Assembly (NCBI GenBank): GCA_012840975.1
Contig: DUVP01000007.1
Span: forward strand, 1 to 64,000
Reading direction: 5' to 3'
DNA from: Mogibacterium sp.
Lineage (GTDB): Bacteria; Bacillota; Clostridia; Peptostreptococcales; Anaerovoracaceae
DNA length: 64,000 bases
Made by a program: the position numbers and the translations under genes. The notes under the pieces were generated by a model. That model made no database searches, had not been told where the DNA came from, and saw only the letters and a list, made by a program, of their open reading frames with translations. Below, piece by piece: positions 49,086 through 59,966 of this stretch (the stretch's first letter is position 1; each line of letters starts with the position of its first letter).

Positions 49086-49187
49086 ATATCAAAACAGGTT
49101 TTCTCTTTACCAAATACCTTTGATCTCTGCACGTATTTCTCGAAGATTTTAGATATTCTGTTTGTAAGCTGAATGGAGGATAAAAAC

Positions 49188-52100
49188 ATGAAATATGACA
49201 CCATCATATCATTAATATTTTATATTTGCGGTTGTTTTTATCTGATTTATGGCTCAGCTATAGTAGTTACCAGTGCAAGAAACGATATTTCCAAGCTGTT
49301 TTTGTTTTTAACAAGCTCGCTGGCAATCTGGTCATTTGCGTATTCCATTTCAAACTCAGTATCCACGGCGGAAGCCAGTGCTTTCTGGAGGTCTTTTTCT
49401 GTTTTGGGCTGGGGGAGTTTCAATAGCTTTTTGCTTCATTTCATAACGCTCCTCACAAAAACTGAAACTCGATTAAGTTTGAGAAGTAAACTTGTGGTAT
49501 TTTATTTACCCTCAGTTATTAATGTAATTTTATTCGGACCGTTTGGCGTCTTCCTGGAAAAACAATATGTCATGGTGCAGACCGACTTCGGCTGGATAAA
49601 CATTGCCCCTATGTATCCTGCGAAAATATGGCTCATCTTATATTTCATAGTATTTTCTGTTGCAAGTCTTATATTCCTCGTTAAATGGTGGAAAAAGATT
49701 AGATTTTACACCTCTCTTGAGAAACGGGAGGCAAAATTCTTTTTAGCATCTATATTGGTTTTTTTCTTAATAGAGATTGTAGTAGATTTCCTGCCTGATA
49801 TCTCAAGAAAAATACCATTTCCTAAAATGCCTGTTGTGTTGCTTTTAATTCCGACAATATTGCTCTTTTCATTATTGAAAAAATCCGAGCTTATTAAAAG
49901 AACCAGGGATATAAATTTCTTTCCTGAGAGCTCAAAAAGCATAACGACTGAAGTTCGGTTGCGTTTGTTCAATACGGCAGCAACTATATTTGTAATAGGT
50001 AGTGCACTATACTTTTTAATAGGGTATTTTGGCATGAAAAAAGCATTAGGTTATGAACTTCTTTTCTCCGCAGCTTTATTGCTGATGGGAATAACGTTAA
50101 GAGTATTACCTCGCATAACGCAGAATCAAACTATTCAGAATACCGCATTTGCGATAATATCCACCTTTGGTTTTATGCTTTTTATGATAAAAGATTCCGA
50201 TACAGGTGCATTAACAGTATGGGCTTCATATATTCTGTTTTTTATCCTTACTGTTGTTATGGGCAACCCGATCCATATTTATGGCTTTGCTACAATAAGT
50301 ATCATCGCCCAGGTAGTTTTATGGATAGTTCGTCCGCAGGTCTCTGTCATCATCGATATAAATGAGTATATAGGAAGAATATTTATTATTATTCTCTCTT
50401 TTATTGCAGTGCGTTATCTGACAGACGAATATGCCTCAAAGATAGATGGATATCAAGGGCTTTTAAGTGAACAGGAAGCTCTTGAGAGGATTTCTTCCAG
50501 CTTTATTTCAATCGATAGCGAAAACGCTAAAGAGAAAATCGATGAAATGATGGAAATGGCTGCCGAAATACTTAAGTTTAAGAATGCAATTTTAGTGAGA
50601 TTCAGTGAAGAATATGAAAATGCTACAATTCTTAATATGTATGCAAAAGATATTGAGAACGTGCCATCTATATATCAATCCGGCAATAAAATGAAGATAT
50701 CGGATTTCCCTTTGTTTAAGTTTTTGATCGATCGAAACACATTTGTAATATGTGAAGACATCGCAAATATTTCTTTTGATGAAGATGGGCGGCAAAAAGA
50801 ATTTTTTATGGATAGAGGAGTAAAATCTTTTTTTGCAATGCCGATAATCGCTGATAATAAAATAGATGGAGTATTTATAGTTGAATACAATGACAGACTT
50901 GATACAGGACTCGCACAGAGTCGATTAAACCTTTTGCAGATTATTGCAAATATGCTGGGAGATGCAAATAAAAAGCTTTTTTATGAAGAAAAGCTATATA
51001 ATTTCGCCTATTTTGATGAAGCTACAAAACTGGCGAACAGGAATATGCTTAAGAAAAAGCTGGGAGAAATTATAAAAAACGGAAAAGGAAGAGAGAAAAT
51101 AGCAATTATTGACTTTGAACTTGAGAATCTGAGAATGATCAATGATACATTCGGTCAAAGCGTAGGAGATAAGATCGTGATGAGATCAGTGGAGATTCTC
51201 AAAAATCAGTTTGATGAATGCTGTTATATTTCACGGCCGGGCATAAGGGAGTTTATCGTTGTTATGCCTGATGTGAAAAACAGGCAACAGATAGAACATG
51301 CCCTGAAGAGACTGATGAATTCTTTTTCCCGTCCTTTACTAACCGATAATAGGAGGAATAGAAGCATTATTCGTTACTGTCTGTATGGGCATATCCATGT
51401 ATCCGGATGATGGGAGAGACGTTGACACTCTTTTAAAGAAGGCCGATATGGCAAGATTTGAAGCGAAAAATACTTATGAGAAGATTGTATTCTTTACAGA
51501 ACAAATGGAAAGTTATATTGCGGAAAATACTTTGTTTACAAACCGGCTCTTTAACTCGCTGGAAAATGAAGAGTTTTTCTTAGAATTTCAGCCCCAAATC
51601 AGCTGTGATACAGGCAAAACCATCGGCATTGAAGCTTTACTGAGATGGACCAGCGACGGTGAGCGGAGAGTCTCACCTGATAGATTTATTCCTATACTTG
51701 AGCAAACAGGGTTAATTTGCGATGTGGGTCTTTGGGTGTTGAAACAGGCAATCCAAGAGCATATCAGGCTTGTTGCAAAGGGATTACCACCTCTGCGTAT
51801 TGCTGTGAACTTATCGATTGTACAATTACAGAGAGAAAATTTTGTTTACGATTTTGTAAAAATCATAGAAGAAAGCGGAATATCTCCGAAATATATCGAG
51901 TTGGAAATTACAGAAAGCTCGTTCTTTGAAAATCCCAAGGATATAATTGAGAAAATTCGCAAATTGAAGAAGTTAGGAGTAACTATTGCTATAGATGATT
52001 TCGGCAAAGGTTATTCATCGCTAAATCGATTGAAGAGTGTGCCTTTTGATAGAATAAAAATTGACAAAGAAATCATAGACTATATGGATTTTGAAGGAAA

Positions 52101-52314
52101 AGAAGCTCCAATAACTAAAAGCATTATTTTATTAGCGAAGGCTTATAGTGCGAATATTACAGTTGAAGGTGTGGAAACAAAAGAGCAGGCGGATTTTTTG
52201 AAAAGCATGTCCTGCAATGAGATACAAGGGTTTTATTTTTCAAAGCCGCTATCATCGAAACTGCTGGAAGATTTTCTCAAAAATGAATCATGCAGATATT
52301 GTCCGGTGAATTAG
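49188..52314 (+). pseudogene. 7TM/GAF-degenerate GGDEF-EAL phosphodiesterase, split by +1 frameshift near 51351-51356
   Basis: ORF 49188-51410 (TM, GAF-like, degenerate GGDEF ISRPGIREF) and ORF 51385-52314 (end of GGDEF + full EAL) join as GGIEALFVTVCMGISMYPDDGRDVDTLLKKAD in the +1 frame; EAL motifs EALLRW, ELEITES, DDFGKGYSSL, EGVET intact. Confidence 0.8.
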
Positions 52315-52325
52315 GAGAGAAAGTA

Positions 52326-53213
52326 TTGATTAGTAAGTATTCATATGGGCATACTGTAACCAAGCAAATTATTAATGCTTTAAAGGCACATGTAGTACGA
52401 TCCAGGACTGCAATTGCAGCAGTTTTCCTGGGTGTTTATAATGAATCTGAATTTGATGTAGAGAGACTGCCGGAGACATTAGAGAAAATAACTGTATTTT
52501 TGAAGAATGAAACCAGAAATACTGATATGGTTTTCAGTTTTGCCGGTAAGCTTAAATGGCTTATTATTTTATCTCAAAGCGGTGAAAGAGAGGCTACTGC
52601 ATTTCTTCGACGCTTGTACGTATCGGTAAAAAATAATGATATCCTTGATTTGGAAAATCAAGAAATTCTATTTTCCGCCAGTGTAGCGGAAATAGGCAAC
52701 GATGAGGGATCTTTTGAAAAACTGGTAACTGAAGGCACCCTGGCTTTGACAGAAAGTTTAAGTAAAGGACCTGAACAGATAGAATACGTGACTACCTTTA
52801 AAAAAAGACCCCTGGAAACAGTTAAGGTCAGTATTCTGGAAGAAAATGATGTTTTCCGCAAGGTGCTATATAGAACAATAGAGAATTTAAACCTGAATAA
52901 TTTTGAAACGGAAATAAAAGAATTTCAGGACGGTTATGAATTTCTGGAATCCGACTGGTATTTTTCAAGCCATACTCATCTGATTATCATGAATGATATC
53001 CTCCCAAGACAAAGCGGCTTAGATGTGTTACATAAAATTCGCATGTTACCTAATAATAAAAAGTTTATTGTCTTTATGATGACTAAAAGAAGCTCGGAAG
53101 AAGACATGATTTATGCGTATGAAAGCGGTGCGGATAATTATTTTATTAAACCATTTAATCTGCGTCTGTTGGAAGTGGAAATTAAAAGGACCCTTGAAAG
53201 ATTATGGACATAA
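52326..53213 (+). CDS. Degenerate GGDEF domain (I-site retained) fused to C-terminal receiver-like domain; candidate c-di-GMP receptor
   Basis: RNTD-MVFSF-AGKLKW aligns with RxxD-x5-GGDEF; receiver fold VSILEEND...LIIMNDILPRQSG...FMMTKRSSEED...GADNYFIKPF; TTG start with AGGAGA upstream. Confidence 0.75.
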   Translation: MISKYSYGHTVTKQIINALKAHVVRSRTAIAAVFLGVYNESEFDVERLPETLEKITVFLKNETRNTDMVFSFAGKLKWLIILSQSGEREATAFLRRLYVSVKNNDILDLENQEILFSASVAEIGNDEGSFEKLVTEGTLALTESLSKGPEQIEYVTTFKKRPLETVKVSILEENDVFRKVLYRTIENLNLNNFETEIKEFQDGYEFLESDWYFSSHTHLIIMNDILPRQSGLDVLHKIRMLPNNKKFIVFMMTKRSSEEDMIYAYESGADNYFIKPFNLRLLEVEIKRTLERLWT

Positions 53214-54250
53214 TAAAGATATCAATTGACACTTTAATCAAAGGCATTGGAGTTTTATCTTTTATACTCATACTTTTAAGTGTTCATATAGTAATTAAAA
53301 GCAGTAAAGAAAAAGCTGAGGCCGGAAAAATAAAGGCATATATACAAAACAAACAAGATCTCTGGTATCAGTATTTCAATGATGAAATCGTCTTACCCGT
53401 GGAGCTTATCCCCAATAACGATATTGAAATTAAAGCTACAGAGGAGATTTTTCTTGCCTATATAAAAAACATATCTAATTCAACCATAGAAGAGAAGATC
53501 CGGAAGTTTTCCAATCAGTATTTAAGACAATATTATTCGGGTTTCCTTTTGAGCAGAAAATGGAGCTTAAGAATGAATGCCCTGTACCGGATCATTGATT
53601 TTAAAATAGATTCCTTAGCTCCTGAATGCAAGAAACTGGAAAAAAGAACTAAATTATCTCCGGAGGAGCATTTTCAGCTGATGATAATTTATTCTATGTT
53701 TAATGAAACAGATTTTATAAAAGAATTTGCGAATTTATCAGTCAGGCTCTCCGAATATGAATATAAAAAATTATTAGTCGGGTTTAAGTCGGAAATTCTT
53801 GAACATCTGATGCATCAGATGAAAGAACTTCCTATGATATACAGGCATTATTTTATTGATATTTTAGGAATCAGACGAGAACTGGGTTTTTTGCCGTTTT
53901 TAGAGAAGAATCTCAGCCATAATAATACGGAAATCCGTATTCGCTCCTTAAAAGCCATTAATGAAATAGGTATTGTCTCTAACCTGGATAAGTATAAACC
54001 TTTTTTAAAAGCCTCCCAATGGGAAGAACGCTTAATGCTGGCTAAGATTTTAGGAGCTTTTCCTTTAGAACAGGTATATACGTATTTAGAGGAATTGTTA
54101 CAGGATGAAAACTGGTGGGTCAGATCCCAAGCTGCACAAACTATTGGAAAGAGTAAAGACGGCAAGTCCAGGCTGAAGACATTCATTGCAACCGCTCAAG
54201 ATCAATATGCCATTGACATGGCTCGCGAAGTACTGGGAGGAGAGTATTGA
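53204..54250 (+). CDS. Membrane-anchored HEAT-repeat protein
   Basis: N-terminal TM; HEAT-like repeats NTEIRIRSLKAINEIG..., NWWVRSQAAQTIGK. Confidence 0.7.
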   Translation: MDIIKISIDTLIKGIGVLSFILILLSVHIVIKSSKEKAEAGKIKAYIQNKQDLWYQYFNDEIVLPVELIPNNDIEIKATEEIFLAYIKNISNSTIEEKIRKFSNQYLRQYYSGFLLSRKWSLRMNALYRIIDFKIDSLAPECKKLEKRTKLSPEEHFQLMIIYSMFNETDFIKEFANLSVRLSEYEYKKLLVGFKSEILEHLMHQMKELPMIYRHYFIDILGIRRELGFLPFLEKNLSHNNTEIRIRSLKAINEIGIVSNLDKYKPFLKASQWEERLMLAKILGAFPLEQVYTYLEELLQDENWWVRSQAAQTIGKSKDGKSRLKTFIATAQDQYAIDMAREVLGGEY

Positions 54251-54253
54251 TTA

Positions 54254-55697
54254 ATGAGTACAGTAGTAAATTATCTTATAATGTTTTTGCGGCTTTATAT
54301 TGTTATACATGCTGGTTATCATTACAACTTATACCGGTATGCTGATATTCGCATTTGTTGAACTGCGCAAGCAATATAAACTGGATAAGAACGCATCTGA
54401 CGATGATTATATAGATGCATTTTATTATAAACCTCTTTCTGTCATAATACCTGCATACAATGAGGAAGTCGGCATTGTGGACAGTGTTCGGTCTGCACTG
54501 AACCTGAAGTATCCTCAAACCGAGCTGATTATAGTCAACGATGGCTCTAAAGACCGGACTCAAGAGGTTGTAATAGAGCAATTTCAGATGAAAAAGATTC
54601 CAAAGGTAATCAAAAAACAAATCCGATGCAAACCGATTCTCCAGGTTTACCAATCTGAAATACATCACAATTTATATTTGATAGAAAAAGAGAATGGCGG
54701 AAAAGCCGATGCCCTGAATGCGGGTATTAACTTTGCCAGATATCCTTATTTTTGTTCTATTGACGGTGACTCTATTTTAGACGAAAAATCTCTGTTGCGA
54801 GTCATGAAACCGATCATTATGTCAAACGAAGAGGTTATTGCCGCAGGCGGAAATGTTCGTATAGCCAACGGGCTTGATGTCCACTGGGGTTCAGTATATC
54901 AGAAAGACTTACCTGACCGCCCTTTGATTTTAATGCAAATAATTGAATATACAAGAGCTTTCATGATGGGCAGAATCTCTTTAGCTAAATTTAATTTGAT
55001 TCTCGTTATCTCCGGAGCTTTCAGTGTGTTTGCAAAAAAATGGGTTGTCGAAGCGGGAGGATATTCTGTTCAGACGATAGGTGAAGATATGGAATTAATT
55101 GTTAAGCTTCACCGGTTTCTGTACGATAATAAATTAAATAAAAGAATTGAATTTGTTCCTGATCCGGTATGCTGGACGGAAGCTCCGGAAACTTTTAGTG
55201 TATTAAGAAAACAACGTAGAAGATGGCATCAGGGGTTAATAGAGAGCTTGCTAAAGCACAAAAAAATGACTCTAAACCCAAGATACGGCAAAATCGGCAT
55301 GATTTCTTTTCCTTACTTCTGGGTGGTAGAATGTTTCGGGCCGCTTATTGAACTGGGCGGTTATATATATATTGTTGTGGCATTCTTTTTAGGTAAATTA
55401 TATTTCGAATTTGCCATAATGCTAGCCTTGCTGTTTATTCTGTATGGCTCTGTTCTTTCCGCTTTTGCCATCCTGATGGAGACCTGGAGTGTGAATGTTT
55501 ATGCGGGGATAAGGAATTTTTTCAGATTGATTATTGTATCTTTAACGGAAGTTTTCTGGTTCAGGCCTCTGACCCTTGTGTGGAGATGTGAGGCATTTAT
55601 ACATGTTATTTTGGGACGAAAAAGCTGGGGCAGTATGGATAGGGTGGGTCTCTCAAAAAAACCTGCTCAGGATGAAAGGAGCAATCAATCCAAATGA
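54254..55697 (+). CDS. Membrane processive GT2 glycosyltransferase (apparent N-terminal +1 frameshift near 54299)
   Basis: Main ORF 54300-55697: VIIPAYNEE, VNDGSKDRT, SIDGDSILD, GEDMEL, QRRRWHQG (QxxRW). SD-preceded ATG 54254 encodes MSTVVNYLIMFLRLY in the other frame. Confidence 0.85.
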
Positions 55698-58600
55698 AAC
55701 GTATTTATACAATACTCTTATGCCTGTTAATATTGATATCCTTGCCTGTTGTTATCTGGTATCTGGAACCCGGCAAGGAATGCCGCATGGCGATAATCGA
55801 CAAAACCGTGCCTGATGAAACCTATCGCGGACATAACGGCATTGTTTTTCTGTTAAATCATTTAAAGTATAAAAAACAATCAAAAGATTTATATGATTTA
55901 AGAGAGGATTATTTTGGTTTTTCCCCGAATGAAAAAGAAAAAAGCTACAAGTTAAAACCTCTGCCGGCAAATTATGATGATTACGATATTATTTACTTAG
56001 CGGATAGCTACGGTGTTTATGAAGGGGATTTACCGTGGAAAGTGAAAGAAAACGAGGGGTCTGTGCCGAGAAAAATCTATGGAGGTCTGGAAAAGGAAGA
56101 GTGGCTTAATATCCATAATAGACTGGCTAAGGAAAACAGAAGCCTGTTCATTGCGGAACACAATGCATTTGCCACTCCCACCAAAAAAGAAGTAAGAGAA
56201 AGTATTACGAATTATCTGGGTGTTAACTGGTCCGGATGGAAAGGACGATATTTTGATGAGCTGGATTTTAATAAGAATAAAAAAATTCCGCAATGGATAA
56301 AAAACAAGTTTGGCGAATCATGGGACTATAAAGGATATGGGTTTATTCTGGTAAATGATATAGATTCCCGAGTCCTTGTTCTGGAAAAATCCGAACATGT
56401 TTCAGATAAAAATATCAGTCTGTCATTTACCCGGGAGGGAGAAGATTTCTTCGGGCTTAAAAAAAGCTCTCATTACAATCACTGGTTTGATATTATAACT
56501 CCGAAACAAGGCTCAACCGTGTTGGCCAACTATAATTTGAATTTAACCGAAAGAGGAAAAGAGCTTTTGCTGGAAAACGGGATTACTACCGAGTTTGCCG
56601 CAGTTGTAAAAACGGAACAGGGATCTTCTTCCAGCTATTATTTTGCAGGAGATTACAACAGTATAGACAAAGTACCGGCCCTGTATAAATTTAAAGGATT
56701 GCAAAAATTATACAGTTTTGTAGAAATGAATTCAGACAGTGCTTTTTACTGGTCGGCATATTTTCCTATGATGGAAAAAATTCTGGATAATTACTATAAT
56801 CCTTCGGAGAAAGATATGGGCTTAGAAGAAAAAGAAAAAAATCCGTATGATGCCAGAATAAAGGGTAATAGTTTCGAAATCTTAATAGACGGCAAATGGG
56901 AACCTATAGCAATAAAAGGCGTCAATATGGGTATGGGGAAACCGGGAGCTTTTCCGGGAGAGGCGGCAATAACTGAAGATGAATATTATCGCTGGTTTGA
57001 GCAAATCGGTGAAATGAATGCCAACGTTATACGTGTATATACGCTTCATCCGCCTGGATTCTATAATTCACTGCTCAGATATAACGAAACTCATGATAAA
57101 AAAATATATGTGATGCACGGCGTCTGGATAAACGAAGAGGAGCTGGAGGCTTCACAGGATGTTTTTGATAAAAAAACTCTGGCGGATTTTCAGCAGGAAA
57201 TGAAAACCATAACTGATGTAATACATGGAAATAAAGTTGTTGATGCCAGACCGGGGCATGCATCGGGAGCTTATAAAGCAGATGTCTCACAGTATGTAAT
57301 CGCTTGGATTTTAGGCATAGAGTGGGATCCTTATATGGTGGAGAATACAAATCATATTCATTTCTCTATCGGAGAATACAAAGGTACTTTCTTTGAAACA
57401 AGAGGTGCAAATCCTTTTGAGTACTGGCTTGCACAGCAGATGGATACCATAGTTAAATATGAGAAAAAACATTATGACTACCTAAGGCCTGTCAGCTTTA
57501 CTAATTGGCCTACAACAGATATTCTGGAGCATCCTGCTAATTTCCAGGATAATGAGGATCTGGTTGGTGTAGATCCTAATGTTATATACACAAAAGGTGA
57601 AATGGATTCGGTCGGGCAATTTGCCTCATACCATATTTATCCGTATTATCCGGATTTTCTCAATTTTGAAAAAAAATATTTAGATTATGTTGACCATAGA
57701 GGGCAGAAAAATAATTATGCAGGTTATTTAAATCATTTGAAAAGTGTTCATAGACTGCCTATTTTAGTAGCTGAGTTCGGAATACCGGCTTCACGAGGTC
57801 TCACACATGAAAATCCTTTTGGATGGAATCAGGGCTTCAAATCTGAAAAAGAACAGGGAGAAATTGTGAGTCGTCTTTATGAGGATATTTTAGAGGAAGA
57901 TATGCTCGGCGGGTTAATATTTACATGGCAAGATGAGTGGTTTAAAAGAACATGGAACACAATGGACTATGATAATCCGGACAGAAGACCTTTCTGGTCC
58001 AACGCTCAGACAAACGAACAGCAATACGGATTGTTGAGTTTTGACAGACATAAAATAAAGGTCGACGGAGACATAAAAGATTGGGAAACGGAACCTCTGT
58101 ATAAAAAGAACGGAAAAGCCATGAAGGGTTTATATGTGGATCATGATGAGAGATATTTATACATCAGATTGGATTATTCCGGTACAGACAAAGCTTATCC
58201 GCTTATTTTGCTGGATGTTGTGCCTGATCAAGGGAATTCTTTTATAAAAGAAAAAAAGAAGTTGAAGTTTTCCAACGGAGTGGATTTTATCATAAAATTA
58301 AACAAAAAAAATCCTAAGATCCTTATTGATCAATACTATGACTTTTATACGTATATGTATGCTTATCATTTAAAACTGATAGAAAAACCGAAGAAGGATC
58401 CGCATAAGAACAGCGGGGTATTTTCACAGATCCATTATGTGATCAGCAGAGAATATAGATCGGAAAACGGTAAAATACTGATGCCGTTCAGCAGTTATGA
58501 AGCAGGAAAGCTGAGAAAAGGAAATGCTGATCCGGACTCAAAAAATTATGATTCCCTTGCTGATTTTTATATAAACGATGATGGTGGACTGGAATTAAGG

Positions 58601-58879
58601 ATTCCTTGGTTGTTGATTCAGTCTAGAGATCCGAGTAAGAAAGAATTTATCGGAAATATCTACAAAGATGGTATTGAAGCAAGTAAACTTATCGATGAAA
58701 TCTATATTGGTGTTTTGTATGTAGATGATAATGGCACTGTATTAGATTCATTCCCGGGTATAGAAAACAACGTTTTAAATCCTTTGAAAGCATATACCTG
58801 GGATGAGTGGGATATACCTAAATCCAAAGAACGATTGAAGCAATCCTACTATATAATACAGGACTTGTTTGCCGATTAA
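55694..58879 (+). CDS. Large membrane-anchored TIM-barrel (GH-like) protein with C-terminal CBM9-like domain
   Basis: N-terminal TM; central WEPIAIKGVNMGMGKPGAFPGE...NVIRVYTLHPPGFY...PILVAEFGIPASRG; C-terminal KVDGDIKDWE...GLYVDHDERYLYIRLDY. Confidence 0.7.
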   Translation: MKRIYTILLCLLILISLPVVIWYLEPGKECRMAIIDKTVPDETYRGHNGIVFLLNHLKYKKQSKDLYDLREDYFGFSPNEKEKSYKLKPLPANYDDYDIIYLADSYGVYEGDLPWKVKENEGSVPRKIYGGLEKEEWLNIHNRLAKENRSLFIAEHNAFATPTKKEVRESITNYLGVNWSGWKGRYFDELDFNKNKKIPQWIKNKFGESWDYKGYGFILVNDIDSRVLVLEKSEHVSDKNISLSFTREGEDFFGLKKSSHYNHWFDIITPKQGSTVLANYNLNLTERGKELLLENGITTEFAAVVKTEQGSSSSYYFAGDYNSIDKVPALYKFKGLQKLYSFVEMNSDSAFYWSAYFPMMEKILDNYYNPSEKDMGLEEKEKNPYDARIKGNSFEILIDGKWEPIAIKGVNMGMGKPGAFPGEAAITEDEYYRWFEQIGEMNANVIRVYTLHPPGFYNSLLRYNETHDKKIYVMHGVWINEEELEASQDVFDKKTLADFQQEMKTITDVIHGNKVVDARPGHASGAYKADVSQYVIAWILGIEWDPYMVENTNHIHFSIGEYKGTFFETRGANPFEYWLAQQMDTIVKYEKKHYDYLRPVSFTNWPTTDILEHPANFQDNEDLVGVDPNVIYTKGEMDSVGQFASYHIYPYYPDFLNFEKKYLDYVDHRGQKNNYAGYLNHLKSVHRLPILVAEFGIPASRGLTHENPFGWNQGFKSEKEQGEIVSRLYEDILEEDMLGGLIFTWQDEWFKRTWNTMDYDNPDRRPFWSNAQTNEQQYGLLSFDRHKIKVDGDIKDWETEPLYKKNGKAMKGLYVDHDERYLYIRLDYSGTDKAYPLILLDVVPDQGNSFIKEKKKLKFSNGVDFIIKLNKKNPKILIDQYYDFYTYMYAYHLKLIEKPKKDPHKNSGVFSQIHYVISREYRSENGKILMPFSSYEAGKLRKGNADPDSKNYDSLADFYINDDGGLELRIPWLLIQSRDPSKKEFIGNIYKDGIEASKLIDEIYIGVLYVDDNGTVLDSFPGIENNVLNPLKAYTWDEWDIPKSKERLKQSYYIIQDLFAD

Positions 58880-58902
58880 ACAATAAACAATTTTGATGAC
58901 AT

Positions 58903-58940
58903 AAAAGGCCTCCGATTTTTGTGACCGGAGGCCTTTTATA
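58903..58940 (+). terminator. Rho-independent terminator ending the c-di-GMP/EPS operon
   Basis: AAAAGGCCTCCG ... CGGAGGCCTTTT. Confidence 0.85.
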
Positions 58941-59083
58941 TCCGAAAATTTCAAATTCTGTAAATTGTTTGTAAAATAACACAAAAAATATTGTATTTTT
59001 TGTTAATTATATAGCAATTTTATTTTTTTGAGGTATAATCTATAAATTATAGAAGTGTTTTAATTTCAAGGGGGTGAAGGTGC

Positions 59084-59920
59084 ATGAAGTTCTGGAAGAT
59101 GCACGGTGCAGGCAATGATTTCATCATCATAAATAACATATTGGAGAAAATCGATATCGGAAAATTTCCATATCTGGCTGAAAAGCTTTGCACTCCTCGT
59201 TTATCATTGGGTGCTGACGGATTGATGGTGATAGAAGATAGCGATAAGGCGGATTTTAAAATGCTTTTCTATAATTCAGACGGTTCTGTCGGTGAGATGT
59301 GCGGAAACGGTGCAAGATGTATATGCAGATACGCCTATGAGAATAATCTCAGCTCTGAAACACAAATTATAGAAACGGCTGCGGGAACAGTAAAGGGAGA
59401 GAGAATAGATAAAAGAAACTACAAGGTAAGACTCAACGACCCGCAAGAAGTTATTCTGAACGGTAAGGCGGAAATATCAGGAGACGTTTACGATTATTCT
59501 TACGTGGAACTCGGTAATCCCGGATTGCCTCATGTGGTCGTTCCGATGAAAAATTTGAAAGATATCGACGAAGATTTTCTTTTTAATCTTGGTAAAAAGT
59601 TCAGATATTACAAGGCATTCCCTAAGGGTGCAAATGTCAACTTTTATGAAATTACAGGAGAGGATGAAATCTTCGAAAGAACCTGGGAGAGAGGTGTCGA
59701 AGGATTTACACTTGCCTGCGGTACGGGTACGGGCTCTGTTGTAGCCGTCCTCAGCTTATTGAATAAAGTCTCAGGCAAAAATGTGAAAGTAGATATGCGT
59801 GGAGGCACACTGATAATAGATATCAATATTCAGAACGAAAAAATTTCAGATATATTCCTGACCGGTCCTACCAATATAGTAGCAAAAGGTGAGATTACGG
59901 ACGAGGATATTTCAATATAG
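59084..59920 (+). CDS. dapF: Diaminopimelate epimerase
   Basis: MKFWKMHGAGNDFIIIN, GEMCGNGARCICRYA, LACGTGTGSVVAVL (both catalytic Cys). Confidence 0.97.
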   Translation: MKFWKMHGAGNDFIIINNILEKIDIGKFPYLAEKLCTPRLSLGADGLMVIEDSDKADFKMLFYNSDGSVGEMCGNGARCICRYAYENNLSSETQIIETAAGTVKGERIDKRNYKVRLNDPQEVILNGKAEISGDVYDYSYVELGNPGLPHVVVPMKNLKDIDEDFLFNLGKKFRYYKAFPKGANVNFYEITGEDEIFERTWERGVEGFTLACGTGTGSVVAVLSLLNKVSGKNVKVDMRGGTLIIDINIQNEKISDIFLTGPTNIVAKGEITDEDISI

Positions 59921-59966
59921 GTTTTAATAAATTTTTAATATTTTTATGTTTTTGGAGGAAGGTATT

